NCBI RefSeq assembly: GCF_019655055.1
Contig: NZ_BPFA01000013.1
Span: 1 to 64,000, forward strand
Reading direction: 5' to 3'
Length of the DNA: 64,000 nucleotides
Origin: Shewanella sp. MBTL60-112-B2
GTDB taxonomy: Bacteria > Pseudomonadota > Gammaproteobacteria > Enterobacterales > Shewanellaceae
Of this stretch, positions 36,877 through 51,951 are shown piece by piece. The notes beneath the pieces are model-generated. The model ran no database searches and was not told the DNA's origin. It saw only the letters and a list, made by a program, of their open reading frames with translations. Positions within the stretch are counted from its first letter, which is position 1. The number at the start of each line of letters is the position of its first letter. The translations under genes and the position numbers were made by a program.

Positions 36877-37818
36877 TTAAGCAGCAGGGTCTTGCTCAAT
36901 CTCAAGATAAGCTCCTTGACCACCTTTAGCTTCTAGATCGTCAACAATAGCGACGAGACCATTCCAACGATAAGCACACCAATCAGGCCCTAATAGCATT
37001 GGCTTTTTCGCATAAGCCGTCACGCGGTGAAATATCACCTCTTTAGGGGTTCGGCGAATTAACTCGCCTACGCTATAAGCATAGTCCTCTAGCTCAAGCA
37101 GACTCATCTTATTATTGCGCCATGCTTTAGCCATGGTGCTGCCTTCAACAATGTGCAATGGATGTATCTTCATTCCATCAACACCGACGCTCAATACCTT
37201 ATCAAGTGTTTGCAGGTAATCTTGATGCTCTTCACCCGGTAAGCCCAAGATCAAGTGAGTGCATACTTTAATGCCAAGCTTACGCGCACGAATAACCGTA
37301 TCTTCATAAGCGGCAAAATCATGACCACGATTGATCTTCTTCAGCGTCTTATCATTAGCTGACTGTAGCCCTAGCTCCAACCAAACATCAACACCATCGT
37401 TTTGGTAGCCAACTAATAACTCTAGCACCTCATCGGGAACACAATCTGGGCGAGTGCCAACACAAAGGCCAACGATGTCGCTATCTTGAATAGCCTCATC
37501 GTACTTTTGCTTTAATACTAGGTACTCATCATAGGTACTGGTATAAGCCTGAAAATAAGCGATGTACTTAGAGGATTTAGAAGATAATCGCTCTCTGCCT
37601 TGAGCCAGTTGCTCTTGAATAGATAGCTCGGTCTTATGCTCGTGGCTAAAAGATGCCACATTGCAATAGGTACAACCGCCCTTTCCCAAAGTGCCATCAC
37701 GGTTCGGGCAAGTAAACTTTGCATCGATTGTCAGCTTACGGATCCGCTCGCCATATTTTTGCTTACACACACCACCGAAGGTATTTACGTAACTATCCAG
37801 TCCCAACTGCAATATCAC
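36877..37818 (-). CDS. yhcC: Radical SAM protein YhcC (TIGR01212 type)
   Basis: A 313-residue radical SAM enzyme. The [4Fe-4S]-binding cysteines lie at 37, 49 and 52 in the pattern C-x11-C-x2-C (FTCPNRDGT ... GGCTYCN), characteristic of this family rather than the usual C-x3-C-x2-C. GLCVGTRPDCVPDEVLELL and HLILGLPGEEHQDYLQTL follow. The reaction it catalyses is not established. It is divergent from gltB, as in E. coli. Confidence 0.9.
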   Translation of the reverse strand: MILQLGLDSYVNTFGGVCKQKYGERIRKLTIDAKFTCPNRDGTLGKGGCTYCNVASFSHEHKTELSIQEQLAQGRERLSSKSSKYIAYFQAYTSTYDEYLVLKQKYDEAIQDSDIVGLCVGTRPDCVPDEVLELLVGYQNDGVDVWLELGLQSANDKTLKKINRGHDFAAYEDTVIRARKLGIKVCTHLILGLPGEEHQDYLQTLDKVLSVGVDGMKIHPLHIVEGSTMAKAWRNNKMSLLELEDYAYSVGELIRRTPKEVIFHRVTAYAKKPMLLGPDWCAYRWNGLVAIVDDLEAKGGQGAYLEIEQDPAA

Positions 37819-38294
37819 CTAGCCAATGAATTTGCGCTATTTTAACCAGTTCTAAAAAACATTAATTAGCGCTAGCTCAAATAACCGTAATACCGAGCAG
37901 TTAGACTGTCTGCTGTTAGTTAACAACTTTAGCGGTTATCAATGCATAAATAATCACAAGTTGCAGTGATTATCATTTCACTGTATTTGCAATAAAAATC
38001 ACTTTACTGAAATCAAGTACAATCAACCAATTTGTTACAAAACCGTAAACAATAGAAAGGGGTGAATTTAAAATTCTTTTTATTCATAAGGTTATACGTG
38101 CAATTTTACAGTTTACGTTAAGGTAAACCAAGTAATACGAGCGTATGAAACCACACGGTTAAGTTATTTTTTATGCAATAAATAGGTTTGACCTTTACCA
38201 CTCATGGGGTTAATTTGATTGATTCGGGTGCATATCTATAGATATTTTTGCTTTATTTCCCGAGTTGTATCAGTCGAGGTTAGGGAGTGTAGTA
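37819..38294. other. yhcC / gltB divergent regulatory region
   Basis: 476 AT-rich bases without a gene between the divergent genes yhcC and gltB. It must contain both promoters; a candidate gltB promoter is at 38188-38216. The length suggests regulator sites (Lrp or similar), but none could be named from sequence. Confidence 0.5.
38188..38216 (+). promoter_or_regulatory. Candidate gltBD promoter
   Basis: TTGACC, 17-base spacer, TAATTT, about 80 bases before the gltB start. The -35 is good; the -10 is weak. Confidence 0.35.
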
Positions 38295-44160
<5,866 letters not shown>

Positions 44161-44251
44161 CAGACAAAACAGAGTAAGCCAGCCGATTAAATCGGTTAAT
44201 CCAATCGCCTCAAGATTGATTGAGCCTGCTGCAAAAGTTGCTTGTGTTTGT

Positions 44252-44277
44252 GCGCCCCAATGGGGCGCCTTTTTTTA
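44252..44277 (+). terminator. Rho-independent terminator of gltBD
   Basis: Perfect 7-bp stem GCGCCCC / GGGGCGC with a three-base loop followed by seven Ts, 91 bases past the gltD stop. Confidence 0.92.
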
Positions 44278-44577
44278 CCGACTCTTTCCCGCTATCAAAC
44301 CCAATTTCCTAAGTCTAATAGGGTTCTCTAAAAGTAGCGCCGGTTACTCAAGTAAATCTCAGCCTTTTGCTCACAACCGCACCAATTCGATAACGATTAC
44401 AGCTAAAACTAATTTTTATTCAAATTTAATTTGTAACTCATCTGACCTCAATGAATAAAATTGCAGCAGTCGATTTACTGACTAATAAACAATAACTTGC
44501 AAACACTTTGCTTCTGCCACAATTCGCAAAATAAAATCCGCGAGGTGCGTCACACTTTTGAATAAAGCTTGATCGTT

Positions 44578-44600
44578 ACAACTCTAACCATTAGAGTTGT
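44578..44600. promoter_or_regulatory. 10-bp inverted repeat upstream of betI
   Basis: ACAACTCTAA, loop CCA, TTAGAGTTGT. It is symmetric and lacks a T-run, so an operator is more likely than a terminator. It lies six bases from the BetI-type operator and overlaps a possible -10 (TAGAGT, with TTGATC 17 bases upstream). Confidence 0.5.
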
Positions 44601-44605
44601 TATTA

Positions 44606-44619
44606 ATTGAACGCTCAAT
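44606..44619. promoter_or_regulatory. BetI-type operator
   Basis: ATTGAACGCTCAAT is a symmetric element whose core matches the TTGAACGTTCAA-like sites bound by BetI in enterics and vibrios (choline-relieved repression). It lies 80 bases before the betI start. Confidence 0.65.
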
Positions 44620-44699
44620 CAACAATAAAAAATACAAAATAATAATAAAAATAACACCAAAAATAACATTCAATCACTGTACTCAGGAATTTGCTCTTT

Positions 44700-45305
44700 A
44701 TGCCGCGCCCGCCAATGAAAACCGTTCGACAGCAACAACTCATCGAAGCCACTTTAGTCTCTGTTGAGCGCCACGGTTTACATAACACCACTATCAATAC
44801 TATTAGCGGTTTAGCCGGTTTATCTTCTGGACTCATCAGTCACTACTTCGGTGGCAAACAGGGCCTGATTGAAGCAACGCAAAAGTATCTCTTAGAACAA
44901 CTTAAACAAGCCTTACTTAGTCGCACCTCTGGCAAATCTATGCTGCCGCTAGAAAGGCTACATGCTATTGTTGAAGCCAACTTCACCGAGTTACAGCGCT
45001 CAAGACCCGCAACAAAAACCTGGCTAAGTTTTTGGTCACAAGCCATGCATGAGCAAGGCCTTGCCAGACTACAACACATCAATAGCCAACGTTTATATAG
45101 CAACCTCTTGTTCTCTTTCAAAAAACTTCTTCCTAAAACCCAAGCCATTACCGCAGCCAAGCAAACCGCTGCAATGATCGATGGTTTCTGGCTACGCAGT
45201 GCCTTAAGCCCTACCCCGGAGAAAGAGTTCCAACAGGCCCAAATTCTATCTAAAGCCTTTATCGAGGCAGTGATCATGCAGTACGGAGAAACCCGATGTC
45301 ACTAG
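44700..45305 (+). CDS. betI: TetR-family repressor of the choline-betaine operon
   Basis: A 201-residue TetR-type regulator. The N-terminal [19 protein letters not shown] and the helix-turn-helix [24 protein letters not shown] match E. coli BetI (SHYF, G-K/N-GLIEAT). Choline binding by the C-terminal domain is inferred. The ATG at 44700 has AGGA 11 bases upstream; an upstream TTG is too close to that site. Its 3' end overlaps betB by ten bases, giving the standard betI-betB-betA order. Repression of its own operon through the operator at 44606 is expected. Confidence 0.92.
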   Translation: MPRPPMKTVRQQQLIEATLVSVERHGLHNTTINTISGLAGLSSGLISHYFGGKQGLIEATQKYLLEQLKQALLSRTSGKSMLPLERLHAIVEANFTELQRSRPATKTWLSFWSQAMHEQGLARLQHINSQRLYSNLLFSFKKLLPKTQAITAAKQTAAMIDGFWLRSALSPTPEKEFQQAQILSKAFIEAVIMQYGETRCH

Positions 45306-46759
45306 TCGTTTATGCCAATTATATCCACGGCAAAGCCCTCAGAAATACCACAGGTGAAACCTTCGAAGTCATCAATCCAGCCAATGGAGAAGTGAGTTAT
45401 TTAGTCGAAGTCGCCGACGATAAGATTCAACAAGCCGCTATCGAAAGTGCTAAAGCCGGCTTTGAAACCTGGTCGAAGATGACCGCAATGGAGCGAAGCC
45501 GCATTTTACTCAAAGCCGTGGAACTGCTTCGTCAGCGTAACGATGAGCTCGCCGCCATTGAAGTTCAAGACACGGGCAAGCCTTGGCAAGAGGCCTCGGT
45601 GGTCGATGTTGTCACTGGAGCGGACTCTATCGAGTTTTTTGCTGGTCTTGCCCCAAGCATCGAAGGCAACCAACAAAGCGTAGGCGATGATTTTTATTAC
45701 ACTCGCCGCGAGCCTTTGGGGATTTGCGCCGGCATTGGCGCATGGAACTACCCGCTGCAAATAGCTTGTTGGAAGTCAGCTCCCGCACTCGCTTGCGGTA
45801 ATGTGATGATATTTAAACCTTCGGAAGAAACCCCCCTCGGTGCATTAAAGCTGGCTGAGATCTTTACCGAAGCAGGCGTACCTGATGGTGTGTTTAACGT
45901 CGTTCAAGGCGATGGTCGCGTTGGCGCTTGGCTAACCAATAATGACCACATAGCCAAAGTATCATTCACAGGTGAAGTCGGTACCGGCAAGAAAGTAATG
46001 GCCGCCGCGGCAAGCTCACTCAAAGAGGTCACCATGGAGCTAGGCGGTAAGTCACCGCTAATCATCTTCAATGATGCCGATATCGACAACGCGGTATCCG
46101 CAGCCATGTTAGGCAACTTCTACACCCAGGGTGAGATCTGCACTAACGGTACCCGCGTTTTTGTGCAACAAGATATCTACCCACAGTTTATCGAAAAGCT
46201 AGTTAACCGCACTCAAAACAATATCGTTTGTGGTGATCCTATGGATCCAGACACTAATTTTGGCGCGCTAATCTCTAAGGCTCACCAAGACAAGGTGCTG
46301 AGCTATATTGAGATAGGTAAACAACAAGGCGCCGAGCTGCTTATCGGTGGCCACGCCCTTAAGCCTGAAAATAGCCCTAATGGCTTTTTTGTTGCACCTA
46401 CCATTTTTGGTAACTGCACTGATGAGATGACCATAAGCAAAGAAGAGATTTTTGGCCCGGTGATGTCAGTACTGCCCTTTAGCGATGAAGAAGAAGTGGT
46501 TCGCCGCGCTAACGATACCCGTTTAGGGCTTGCAGCTGGTGTATTTACTCAAGACATCACCCGCGCTCACCGAGTGATTCATCAGATGCAAGCCGGTATT
46601 TGCTGGATAAATGCCTATGGCGCCTCCCCTGCCGAAATGCCAGTGGGTGGTTACAAGATGTCAGGCATTGGCCGTGAAAATGGCAGCGAGACCCTAAAAG
46701 CTTACACCCAAATCAAAGCCGTATATGTAGGTATGCAGCCTCTTGAAAGTCCATTTTAA
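45296..46759 (+). CDS. betB: Betaine aldehyde dehydrogenase
   Basis: NAD(P)+-dependent oxidation of betaine aldehyde to glycine betaine, the final step of osmoprotectant synthesis. The aldehyde dehydrogenase motifs are complete: [13 protein letters not shown], the general-base Glu 248 in MELGGKSP, and the nucleophile Cys 282 in [14 protein letters not shown]. Length 487 equals E. coli BetB (~490). It overlaps betI by ten bases and precedes betA by nine. Confidence 0.97.
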   Translation: MSLVVYANYIHGKALRNTTGETFEVINPANGEVSYLVEVADDKIQQAAIESAKAGFETWSKMTAMERSRILLKAVELLRQRNDELAAIEVQDTGKPWQEASVVDVVTGADSIEFFAGLAPSIEGNQQSVGDDFYYTRREPLGICAGIGAWNYPLQIACWKSAPALACGNVMIFKPSEETPLGALKLAEIFTEAGVPDGVFNVVQGDGRVGAWLTNNDHIAKVSFTGEVGTGKKVMAAAASSLKEVTMELGGKSPLIIFNDADIDNAVSAAMLGNFYTQGEICTNGTRVFVQQDIYPQFIEKLVNRTQNNIVCGDPMDPDTNFGALISKAHQDKVLSYIEIGKQQGAELLIGGHALKPENSPNGFFVAPTIFGNCTDEMTISKEEIFGPVMSVLPFSDEEEVVRRANDTRLGLAAGVFTQDITRAHRVIHQMQAGICWINAYGASPAEMPVGGYKMSGIGRENGSETLKAYTQIKAVYVGMQPLESPF

Positions 46760-46768
46760 GGAGCTGAT

Positions 46769-48466
46769 ATGACCACAACTAATCCACAATACGACTATAT
46801 TATCGTTGGTGCAGGTAGCGCTGGCTGCGTATTAGCTAACCGCTTATCGGCCGACTCGAATAACCGTGTGCTATTACTTGAAACGGGTGGCAGCGATAAG
46901 AGCATCTTTATCCAGATGCCAACGGCATTATCGATCCCCATGAACACTAAGAAGTACGCTTGGCAATTTGAAACCGATGCCGAGCCTTACCTGGATAATC
47001 GCCGTATGCACTGCCCACGAGGCAAGGTGTTAGGTGGCTCTTCATCGATTAACGGCATGGTGTATGTACGCGGCCATGCTCGTGATTTCGATGAATGGCA
47101 GCAACAAGGTGCAAAAAACTGGGATTACGCTCACTGCTTGCCCTACTTCAAAAAAGCCGAAAGCTGGGCGTTTGGCGAAGATGACTACCGCGGCGGAAAT
47201 GGCCCTTTAGGAGTCAACAACGGCAATAATATGAAAAACCCGCTCTACAAAGCCTTTGTAGCAGCAGGTATTGACGCCGGTTACTTAGCCACTAACGACT
47301 ACAATGGTGCACAGCAAGAGGGCTTTGGCCCTATGCATATGACGGTTAAAAATGGCGTACGTTGGTCAACGGCTAACGCCTACCTAAGACCTGCTATGAA
47401 GCGTGAAAACCTAACCGTTATCACTCATGCTCAGGTACACAAGGTGCTGTTTTCAACCAAGCAAGGCGAAGCTAACAAAGCCGTAGGTGTACGCTTTGAG
47501 CGTAAAGGCAAGATGTTAGAGGTTAATGCCAATAAGGAAGTGGTGTTATCGGCAGGCTCAATTGGGTCGCCACATATCTTACAACTCTCTGGTATTGGCG
47601 CAGCAGACACCTTAGCCAAGGCTGGTATTGAGCAAATACACGAGCTGCCTGGTGTGGGTGAAAACTTGCAAGATCACCTCGAGTTTTACTTCCAGTTTAA
47701 GTGCCTTAAGCCTATATCGCTTAACGGCAAACTAGACCCACTGAATAAATTGTTTATCGGCACTCGCTGGATCCTGAACAAATCGGGCCTAGGCGCGACC
47801 AATCATTTCGAATCTTGTGGCTTTATTCGCTCAAAAGCGGGACTAGAGTGGCCAGATCTGCAATATCACTTCTTGCCAGCTGCTATGCGATACGACGGTA
47901 AAGAGGCCTTTGCAGGACATGGGTTTCAGGTGCATATAGGGCATAACAAGCCTAAGAGTCGCGGCAGTGTCAAAGTCATCTCAGATGATCCTAAGCAGGC
48001 ACCTAGCATTCTATTTAACTACCTGTCTCATCAAGACGATATCGAAGGTTTCCGCGCCTGCGTTCGCTTAACACGAGAGATCATCAACCAGCCAGCGCTA
48101 GATGAATTCCGCGGTGAAGAGATCCAACCAGGAATGAGTGTAGAAACCGATGAGCAGATAGACAGTTTCGTAAGAAGTGCGGTTGAAAGTGCCTACCACC
48201 CCTCTTGCACCTGCAAGATGGGAGAAGATGCAATGGCAGTGGTGGACTCAGACACCCGAGTACATGGAATACAGAGTCTTAGGGTGGTTGATTCTTCAAT
48301 TTTCCCGACCATTCCAAACGGTAACCTTAACTCGCCAACCATCATGTTAGCCGAGCGTGCCGCCGACTTAATCTTAGGTAACACACCACTGGCGCCAAGC
48401 ACTGCCGAAGTGGTTATTAGCCAAGATTGGCAACAACAGCAAAGACAACGACCACCAGCAAGGTAA
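46769..48466 (+). CDS. betA: Choline dehydrogenase
   Basis: Membrane-associated FAD enzyme of the GMC oxidoreductase family; oxidises choline to betaine aldehyde. The FAD motif [17 protein letters not shown] is at residues 10-26, then [19 protein letters not shown] (GMC signature 1), [18 protein letters not shown] (signature 2) and [12 protein letters not shown] with the active-site His near the C-terminus. Length 565 is normal. A ribosome binding site AAGGAG precedes the ATG. It ends the betIBA operon. Confidence 0.97.
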   Translation: MTTTNPQYDYIIVGAGSAGCVLANRLSADSNNRVLLLETGGSDKSIFIQMPTALSIPMNTKKYAWQFETDAEPYLDNRRMHCPRGKVLGGSSSINGMVYVRGHARDFDEWQQQGAKNWDYAHCLPYFKKAESWAFGEDDYRGGNGPLGVNNGNNMKNPLYKAFVAAGIDAGYLATNDYNGAQQEGFGPMHMTVKNGVRWSTANAYLRPAMKRENLTVITHAQVHKVLFSTKQGEANKAVGVRFERKGKMLEVNANKEVVLSAGSIGSPHILQLSGIGAADTLAKAGIEQIHELPGVGENLQDHLEFYFQFKCLKPISLNGKLDPLNKLFIGTRWILNKSGLGATNHFESCGFIRSKAGLEWPDLQYHFLPAAMRYDGKEAFAGHGFQVHIGHNKPKSRGSVKVISDDPKQAPSILFNYLSHQDDIEGFRACVRLTREIINQPALDEFRGEEIQPGMSVETDEQIDSFVRSAVESAYHPSCTCKMGEDAMAVVDSDTRVHGIQSLRVVDSSIFPTIPNGNLNSPTIMLAERAADLILGNTPLAPSTAEVVISQDWQQQQRQRPPAR

Positions 48467-48796
48467 TCGCTTTGGCTTAACTCATGCAGCTTAGCTCATG
48501 CACAAGCGCATCAGTGCTGTACATGGGCTAAGCCAAGCCCCTCCACAAACGAGATGAAGATGTTCGGCAATCCTTATGCCGCCTCTTCAAACTGTTTACG
48601 TATAGGTAGCCAGCCTAAGCCACTGCGGCTAAATGGCATTAATCGCCACGTTTAATTTATCAAACCTTAACTGTCGTAAAAGCGGCAATTAAGGCTTGAG
48701 GGATTTTTGCAGCCAAAATTTGGCTGAAAGCGGGCATAACGATAATAAAAACAAGGATCAAACCATGTTAAATAAACAAAAGTTAGGAGCTCAATA
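48467..48796. other. betA / BCCT gap with palindromes
   Basis: 330 bases between betA and the BCCT-like gene, both on the plus strand. An imperfect long hairpin spans 48491-48532 (CTTAGCTCATG pairing with CATGGGCTAAG). A 17-base palindrome (CAGCCAAA-A-TTTGGCTG) lies at 48710-48726, about 70 bases before the carrier start, where an operator would be expected. No T-run terminator and no open frame. Confidence 0.5.
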
Positions 48797-50014
48797 ATGA
48801 CTACCTGGCTAACTATAGGGATATTATTTACTTTCGCCGCCATTGCCTTTGTGATTTATCGCTGGGGTAACGTCAAGTGTATCGGTGTCACGCCAGTGCG
48901 CACCTTTACCTTTATCGCCATCCTATTTACCTCGGGGTTGGATGTTGGCTTGATCATGTTCCCGCTAACGGAGTTTGCTGGTTATGCAGACTTAAGCGCG
49001 AGCCCTGAGTACGGCTTTACTAATCCATTAGCGATTGAGTTTGGTTTCTGGGCATTTTTAATCTGGGCATTTTACTTCTTAACCTGTTTCTATTTTTGTG
49101 TGATAGAGCCAAGAGTGAAGTTCTTCGAGATCCCAGTGATTAAGTTTATTAATAACTTAGTGATTATCGGTACCTGTGCCTTTACCGCTTACCTGTTATT
49201 AACCAACTTACCTTGGTACCTGCCCGAGATGGGCGATGGTGAGTCGATAGTCAGCAGCTTCTATCTGATCGTATTTGTGATTATTGCCGCCGCTGTCTAC
49301 TCAAGTACTAGCATACGTTATGTGCGTATTCTTAGCTTAGCCAGCACTTGGTTATTCTTAGGCCTTATCGTATTAATGTGGGCCGGTGCCTTTATGTCAA
49401 AAGAGTCCGGTGTGGGCGAGTTTGTAAACACCTTCGCCTTGATTGGCGACTACTTTGGCAATATCCACCACTTCGTACTGCCGATGAATGATTACCATGA
49501 GTTCTACCTATTCTGGTGGTTTGCTTGGAGCATCATGATTGGTCAGTTCACATCACGCTTTGTCGGCGGCCTGAAGACCTACCAAGTACTGATTGCCATG
49601 ATGGTGTTCCCATCCTTGCCAATCGCCGTATGGTTTACCGTTTTGTACTACTACAGCGCCAATGAGATCGCCACAACAGGCTTCTATAACCTTGCTATGG
49701 TGATGGTTGGAATTACCTTTGTTGTTAACTCGCTCGACTCGTTAATTCGTCTGTACACCGACAACCTCAACCTGACCGTTGAACGCTTCGGCAAGACGAA
49801 ATACATCATAGGCAACCTTGCCTTAATGAGTGGTCTCACTCTGTTATTCCAGCTTAACTTCTTAGAAATCCAGTGGGTTGGCGCCCTAGCTATTGGCCTA
49901 ATTTTAGGCTGCTTTGGTTACATAATGGTGACGAAATACAAGAAAGTGGCCGCGATTGAGCGTTCACCAACCGAAAACAAAATCGACTTTAGCAAAATTG
50001 AATTAGCTAACTAA
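48797..50014 (+). CDS. Short divergent BCCT-like transporter
   Basis: A 405-residue protein with about ten hydrophobic helices. Two regions resemble the betaine/choline/carnitine transporter family: FTSGLDVGLIMFPLTEFAGY near 47-66 (counterpart of the substrate-binding glycine-rich segment in helices 3-4) and FYLFWWFAWSIMIGQFTSRF near 235-254 (counterpart of the conserved aromatic helix 8 motif). Typical BCCTs have 500-650 residues and 12 helices; this one lacks the first two helices and the long C-terminal tail. Ribosome binding site AGGAG precedes the ATG. Located behind betA, a choline or betaine carrier is the best guess. Confidence 0.68.
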   Translation: MTTWLTIGILFTFAAIAFVIYRWGNVKCIGVTPVRTFTFIAILFTSGLDVGLIMFPLTEFAGYADLSASPEYGFTNPLAIEFGFWAFLIWAFYFLTCFYFCVIEPRVKFFEIPVIKFINNLVIIGTCAFTAYLLLTNLPWYLPEMGDGESIVSSFYLIVFVIIAAAVYSSTSIRYVRILSLASTWLFLGLIVLMWAGAFMSKESGVGEFVNTFALIGDYFGNIHHFVLPMNDYHEFYLFWWFAWSIMIGQFTSRFVGGLKTYQVLIAMMVFPSLPIAVWFTVLYYYSANEIATTGFYNLAMVMVGITFVVNSLDSLIRLYTDNLNLTVERFGKTKYIIGNLALMSGLTLLFQLNFLEIQWVGALAIGLILGCFGYIMVTKYKKVAAIERSPTENKIDFSKIELAN

Positions 50015-50040
50015 AAAGAAACAAAGGAAAAGAAAGACAA

Positions 50041-50748
50041 ATGATGAAAACAATAATTAAAAATCTTGCGCTACTGGGTCTAATCGCATTGCCAACAACG
50101 GCAATGGCTAACGTGAGCTCAACCATTAATGCCACTTCTGATTACACCTTTAACGGTGTGAGTCAAACAGATAACGGCCCAGCATTACAAGCTAGCCTAG
50201 ATTATGCTGCCGATGCAGGCTGGTATGTGGGTACTTGGGCATCAAACGTTGATTACGGCTCTGGGGATGACACTTGGCTAGAGCTCGACTTTTATGGCGG
50301 TATGTTCTTTCAACTAAGCGAAAGCGTGTCACTGGATGCCGGTATCGCTTACTACACTTATCACGGCGATTCATTCTCAGATGAGTATCAGTACCCAGAG
50401 GTTTACACTAAATTTGGTTATGGCTCATCTGCTGGTCAAACAGAGCTCAACTTCTGGTACACATGGGATTACTTCGGTGTGGACGCGGGTCATTATATCA
50501 TGATGGCTGCGCACACATTTACCATAGCAGAAGGCCATGATATCCGTATCAGCTTTGACCGCTCAACTTCTACCGACGAAAACAAGTGGTCTTGGGATGG
50601 CGATAAAGCCTATAACCATTACCGCGCCGAGTACATGACTAGCTGGAAAGGGTTTGACTTTAACCTAGCGGTTGAGGATACCAGCATGGACATAGATACC
50701 GCCGATACGCGCGCGGTACTGTCTGTAGCAAGAACCTTTAACTTCTAA
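50041..50748 (+). CDS. TIGR02001-type outer membrane protein (TorF-family putative porin)
   Basis: A 235-residue protein with a signal peptide (about 1-23, ending TAMA). The mature part alternates polar and aromatic residues as beta strands; ATSDYTFNGVSQTDNGPALQ, then WYVGTWASNVDYG, LELDFYGGMFF and a final aromatic residue (SVARTFNF) fit the gcw_chp/TIGR02001 family of outer-membrane beta-barrels. It follows the BCCT-like gene by 26 bases and is probably co-transcribed. An uptake role for choline or betaine is inference from position only. Confidence 0.75.
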   Translation: MMKTIIKNLALLGLIALPTTAMANVSSTINATSDYTFNGVSQTDNGPALQASLDYAADAGWYVGTWASNVDYGSGDDTWLELDFYGGMFFQLSESVSLDAGIAYYTYHGDSFSDEYQYPEVYTKFGYGSSAGQTELNFWYTWDYFGVDAGHYIMMAAHTFTIAEGHDIRISFDRSTSTDENKWSWDGDKAYNHYRAEYMTSWKGFDFNLAVEDTSMDIDTADTRAVLSVARTFNF

Positions 50749-50777
50749 AGGGCTTAAGGCTTGCGCCTAGCATAATT

Positions 50778-50815
50778 AGTGCGGTATAACGCCTGTCGTT
50801 ATAGCGCACTTTTTA
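50778..50815 (+). terminator. Terminator closing the BCCT/outer-membrane protein unit
   Basis: A 14-bp stem (AGTGCGGTATAACG / CGTTATAGCGCACT) with a single G-G mismatch, five-base loop and following TTTTTATT. It starts 30 bases past the porin stop and separates it from the MarR regulator gene. Confidence 0.88.
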
Positions 50816-50892
50816 TTGCTGTTATAGCGATCACTCAACAATACTAATCAGTACAACAACACCGGCACAGTTTTTTTGACCAAGGAAGACAG

Positions 50893-51375
50893 ATGGAAAA
50901 GTACGAACAATTATTGATTTCACTGCGCCGAGTGATCCGAGCCATCGATATCCATTCTCGTCAACTCAATAAGCAATCTGGTTTGACTGGGCCGCAGTTG
51001 ATGGTAATGCAAAATATCGCTCAGTTAGAAACGCCATTGGCAAAAGAGATAGCCAAGGAGGTTGCCTTAAGTCCTGCCACTGTCACCACCATTATCGATA
51101 GGCTAGAAAGTCGAAAACTGGTAATTAGAACGCGTAGTGAAACCGATAAACGCAAAGTCCACCTATCGCTAAGTGAAACAGGATTAGCGCTATTAAGCGA
51201 CTCTCCTAAGCCATTGCAAGAACACTTCATTACCCGCTATCAAAATCTTGAACAGTGGGAGCAAAGCCAGCTGTTATCGTCAGTAGAGCGCATTGCCGCC
51301 ATGATGGACGCCGAAGAGCTCGACGCCGCGCCAGTGCTGTTGGTTGGGCAGATCCAAGCCGATGAACAAACTTAA
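50893..51375 (+). CDS. MarR-family regulator, CosR/EctR-like
   Basis: A 160-residue MarR-type regulator. The N-terminus LISLRRVIRAIDIHSRQLNK and SGLTGPQLMVMQNI resembles, from memory, EctR/CosR, the MarR-type repressors of ectoine and betaine genes in halophiles and vibrios. The winged-helix part (AKEVALSPATVTTIIDRLES with RTRSETDKRKVHLSL) is canonical. It lies behind the bet block, separated by a terminator, so it may be a second, osmolarity-linked regulator of these genes. The assignment to the CosR branch needs an alignment. Confidence 0.72.
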   Translation: MEKYEQLLISLRRVIRAIDIHSRQLNKQSGLTGPQLMVMQNIAQLETPLAKEIAKEVALSPATVTTIIDRLESRKLVIRTRSETDKRKVHLSLSETGLALLSDSPKPLQEHFITRYQNLEQWEQSQLLSSVERIAAMMDAEELDAAPVLLVGQIQADEQT

Positions 51376-51397
51376 CAGATGCCTGCTCTAACACTAA

Positions 51398-51862
51398 TTA
51401 ATAGGAAGTAAGGCTTAATGTCATAAAGCTACTGTAGGGATCCTGCTTATAATCCCCAAATGGCTCACACTCTTTAAAGCCAAACTGCTGATAGAGTTTA
51501 CGGGCTGGAATGAAGGCGGCCATTGAACCAGTCTCAAGGCTGAGTCTTTGGTAACCGCGTAATCTCGCCTCACTGATAATATGATCCAACAGCATTTGGG
51601 CGACACCTTGGCGAAGAAACTTGTTCGATGTGCGCATCGATTTGATTTCACCATGAGCCGTGTCTAACTGCTTGAGTGCGCCGCAGCCTGCCAGTTCATC
51701 TTTGCGCCATAGGCTCCAAAAGCTGACATCGTCAGCTTCTAGCCCAGACACATCGAGCGCATGCACACTTTCTGGCGGGGAATGAGATGCCATATCTTCA
51801 TGATGTGCCTGTAATAAAGCTAACACCTGTGTGTCACGTAATAAGCCTAGTTTAATCTGCAT
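51398..51862 (-). CDS. GNAT-family N-acetyltransferase
   Basis: A 154-residue acetyltransferase with the acetyl-CoA motif LRQGVAQMLLDHIISEARLRGYQ and the late motif FIPARKLYQQFGFKECEPFGDY. The sequence resembles the PhnO/ElaA-type YafP-like acetyltransferases that modify small molecules; the substrate is unknown. It is convergent with the MarR gene (22-base gap) and not obviously part of an operon. Confidence 0.82.
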   Translation of the reverse strand: MQIKLGLLRDTQVLALLQAHHEDMASHSPPESVHALDVSGLEADDVSFWSLWRKDELAGCGALKQLDTAHGEIKSMRTSNKFLRQGVAQMLLDHIISEARLRGYQRLSLETGSMAAFIPARKLYQQFGFKECEPFGDYKQDPYSSFMTLSLTSY

Positions 51863-51951
51863 TGCTCTCTCACTCTTACTCTAGATCTAACTTTATACAC
51901 TCGCCATGGTGGATTCAGTCAGTTCTCACCCACTCACCTAGCCTTCTATGC

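Larger units (their letters stand above)
44161..44699. other. gltD / betI intergenic region
   Basis: 539 bases between gltD and betI, read in the same direction. It holds the gltD terminator (44252-44277), a 10-bp palindrome (44578-44600) and a BetI-type operator (44606-44619). The middle part (44280-44560) shows no gene and no clear repeat. Confidence 0.6.

Noticed and set aside
48467..48796. Terminator after betA
   Set aside because: The hairpin at 48491-48532 is imperfect and has no T-run, so I do not call it a terminator.
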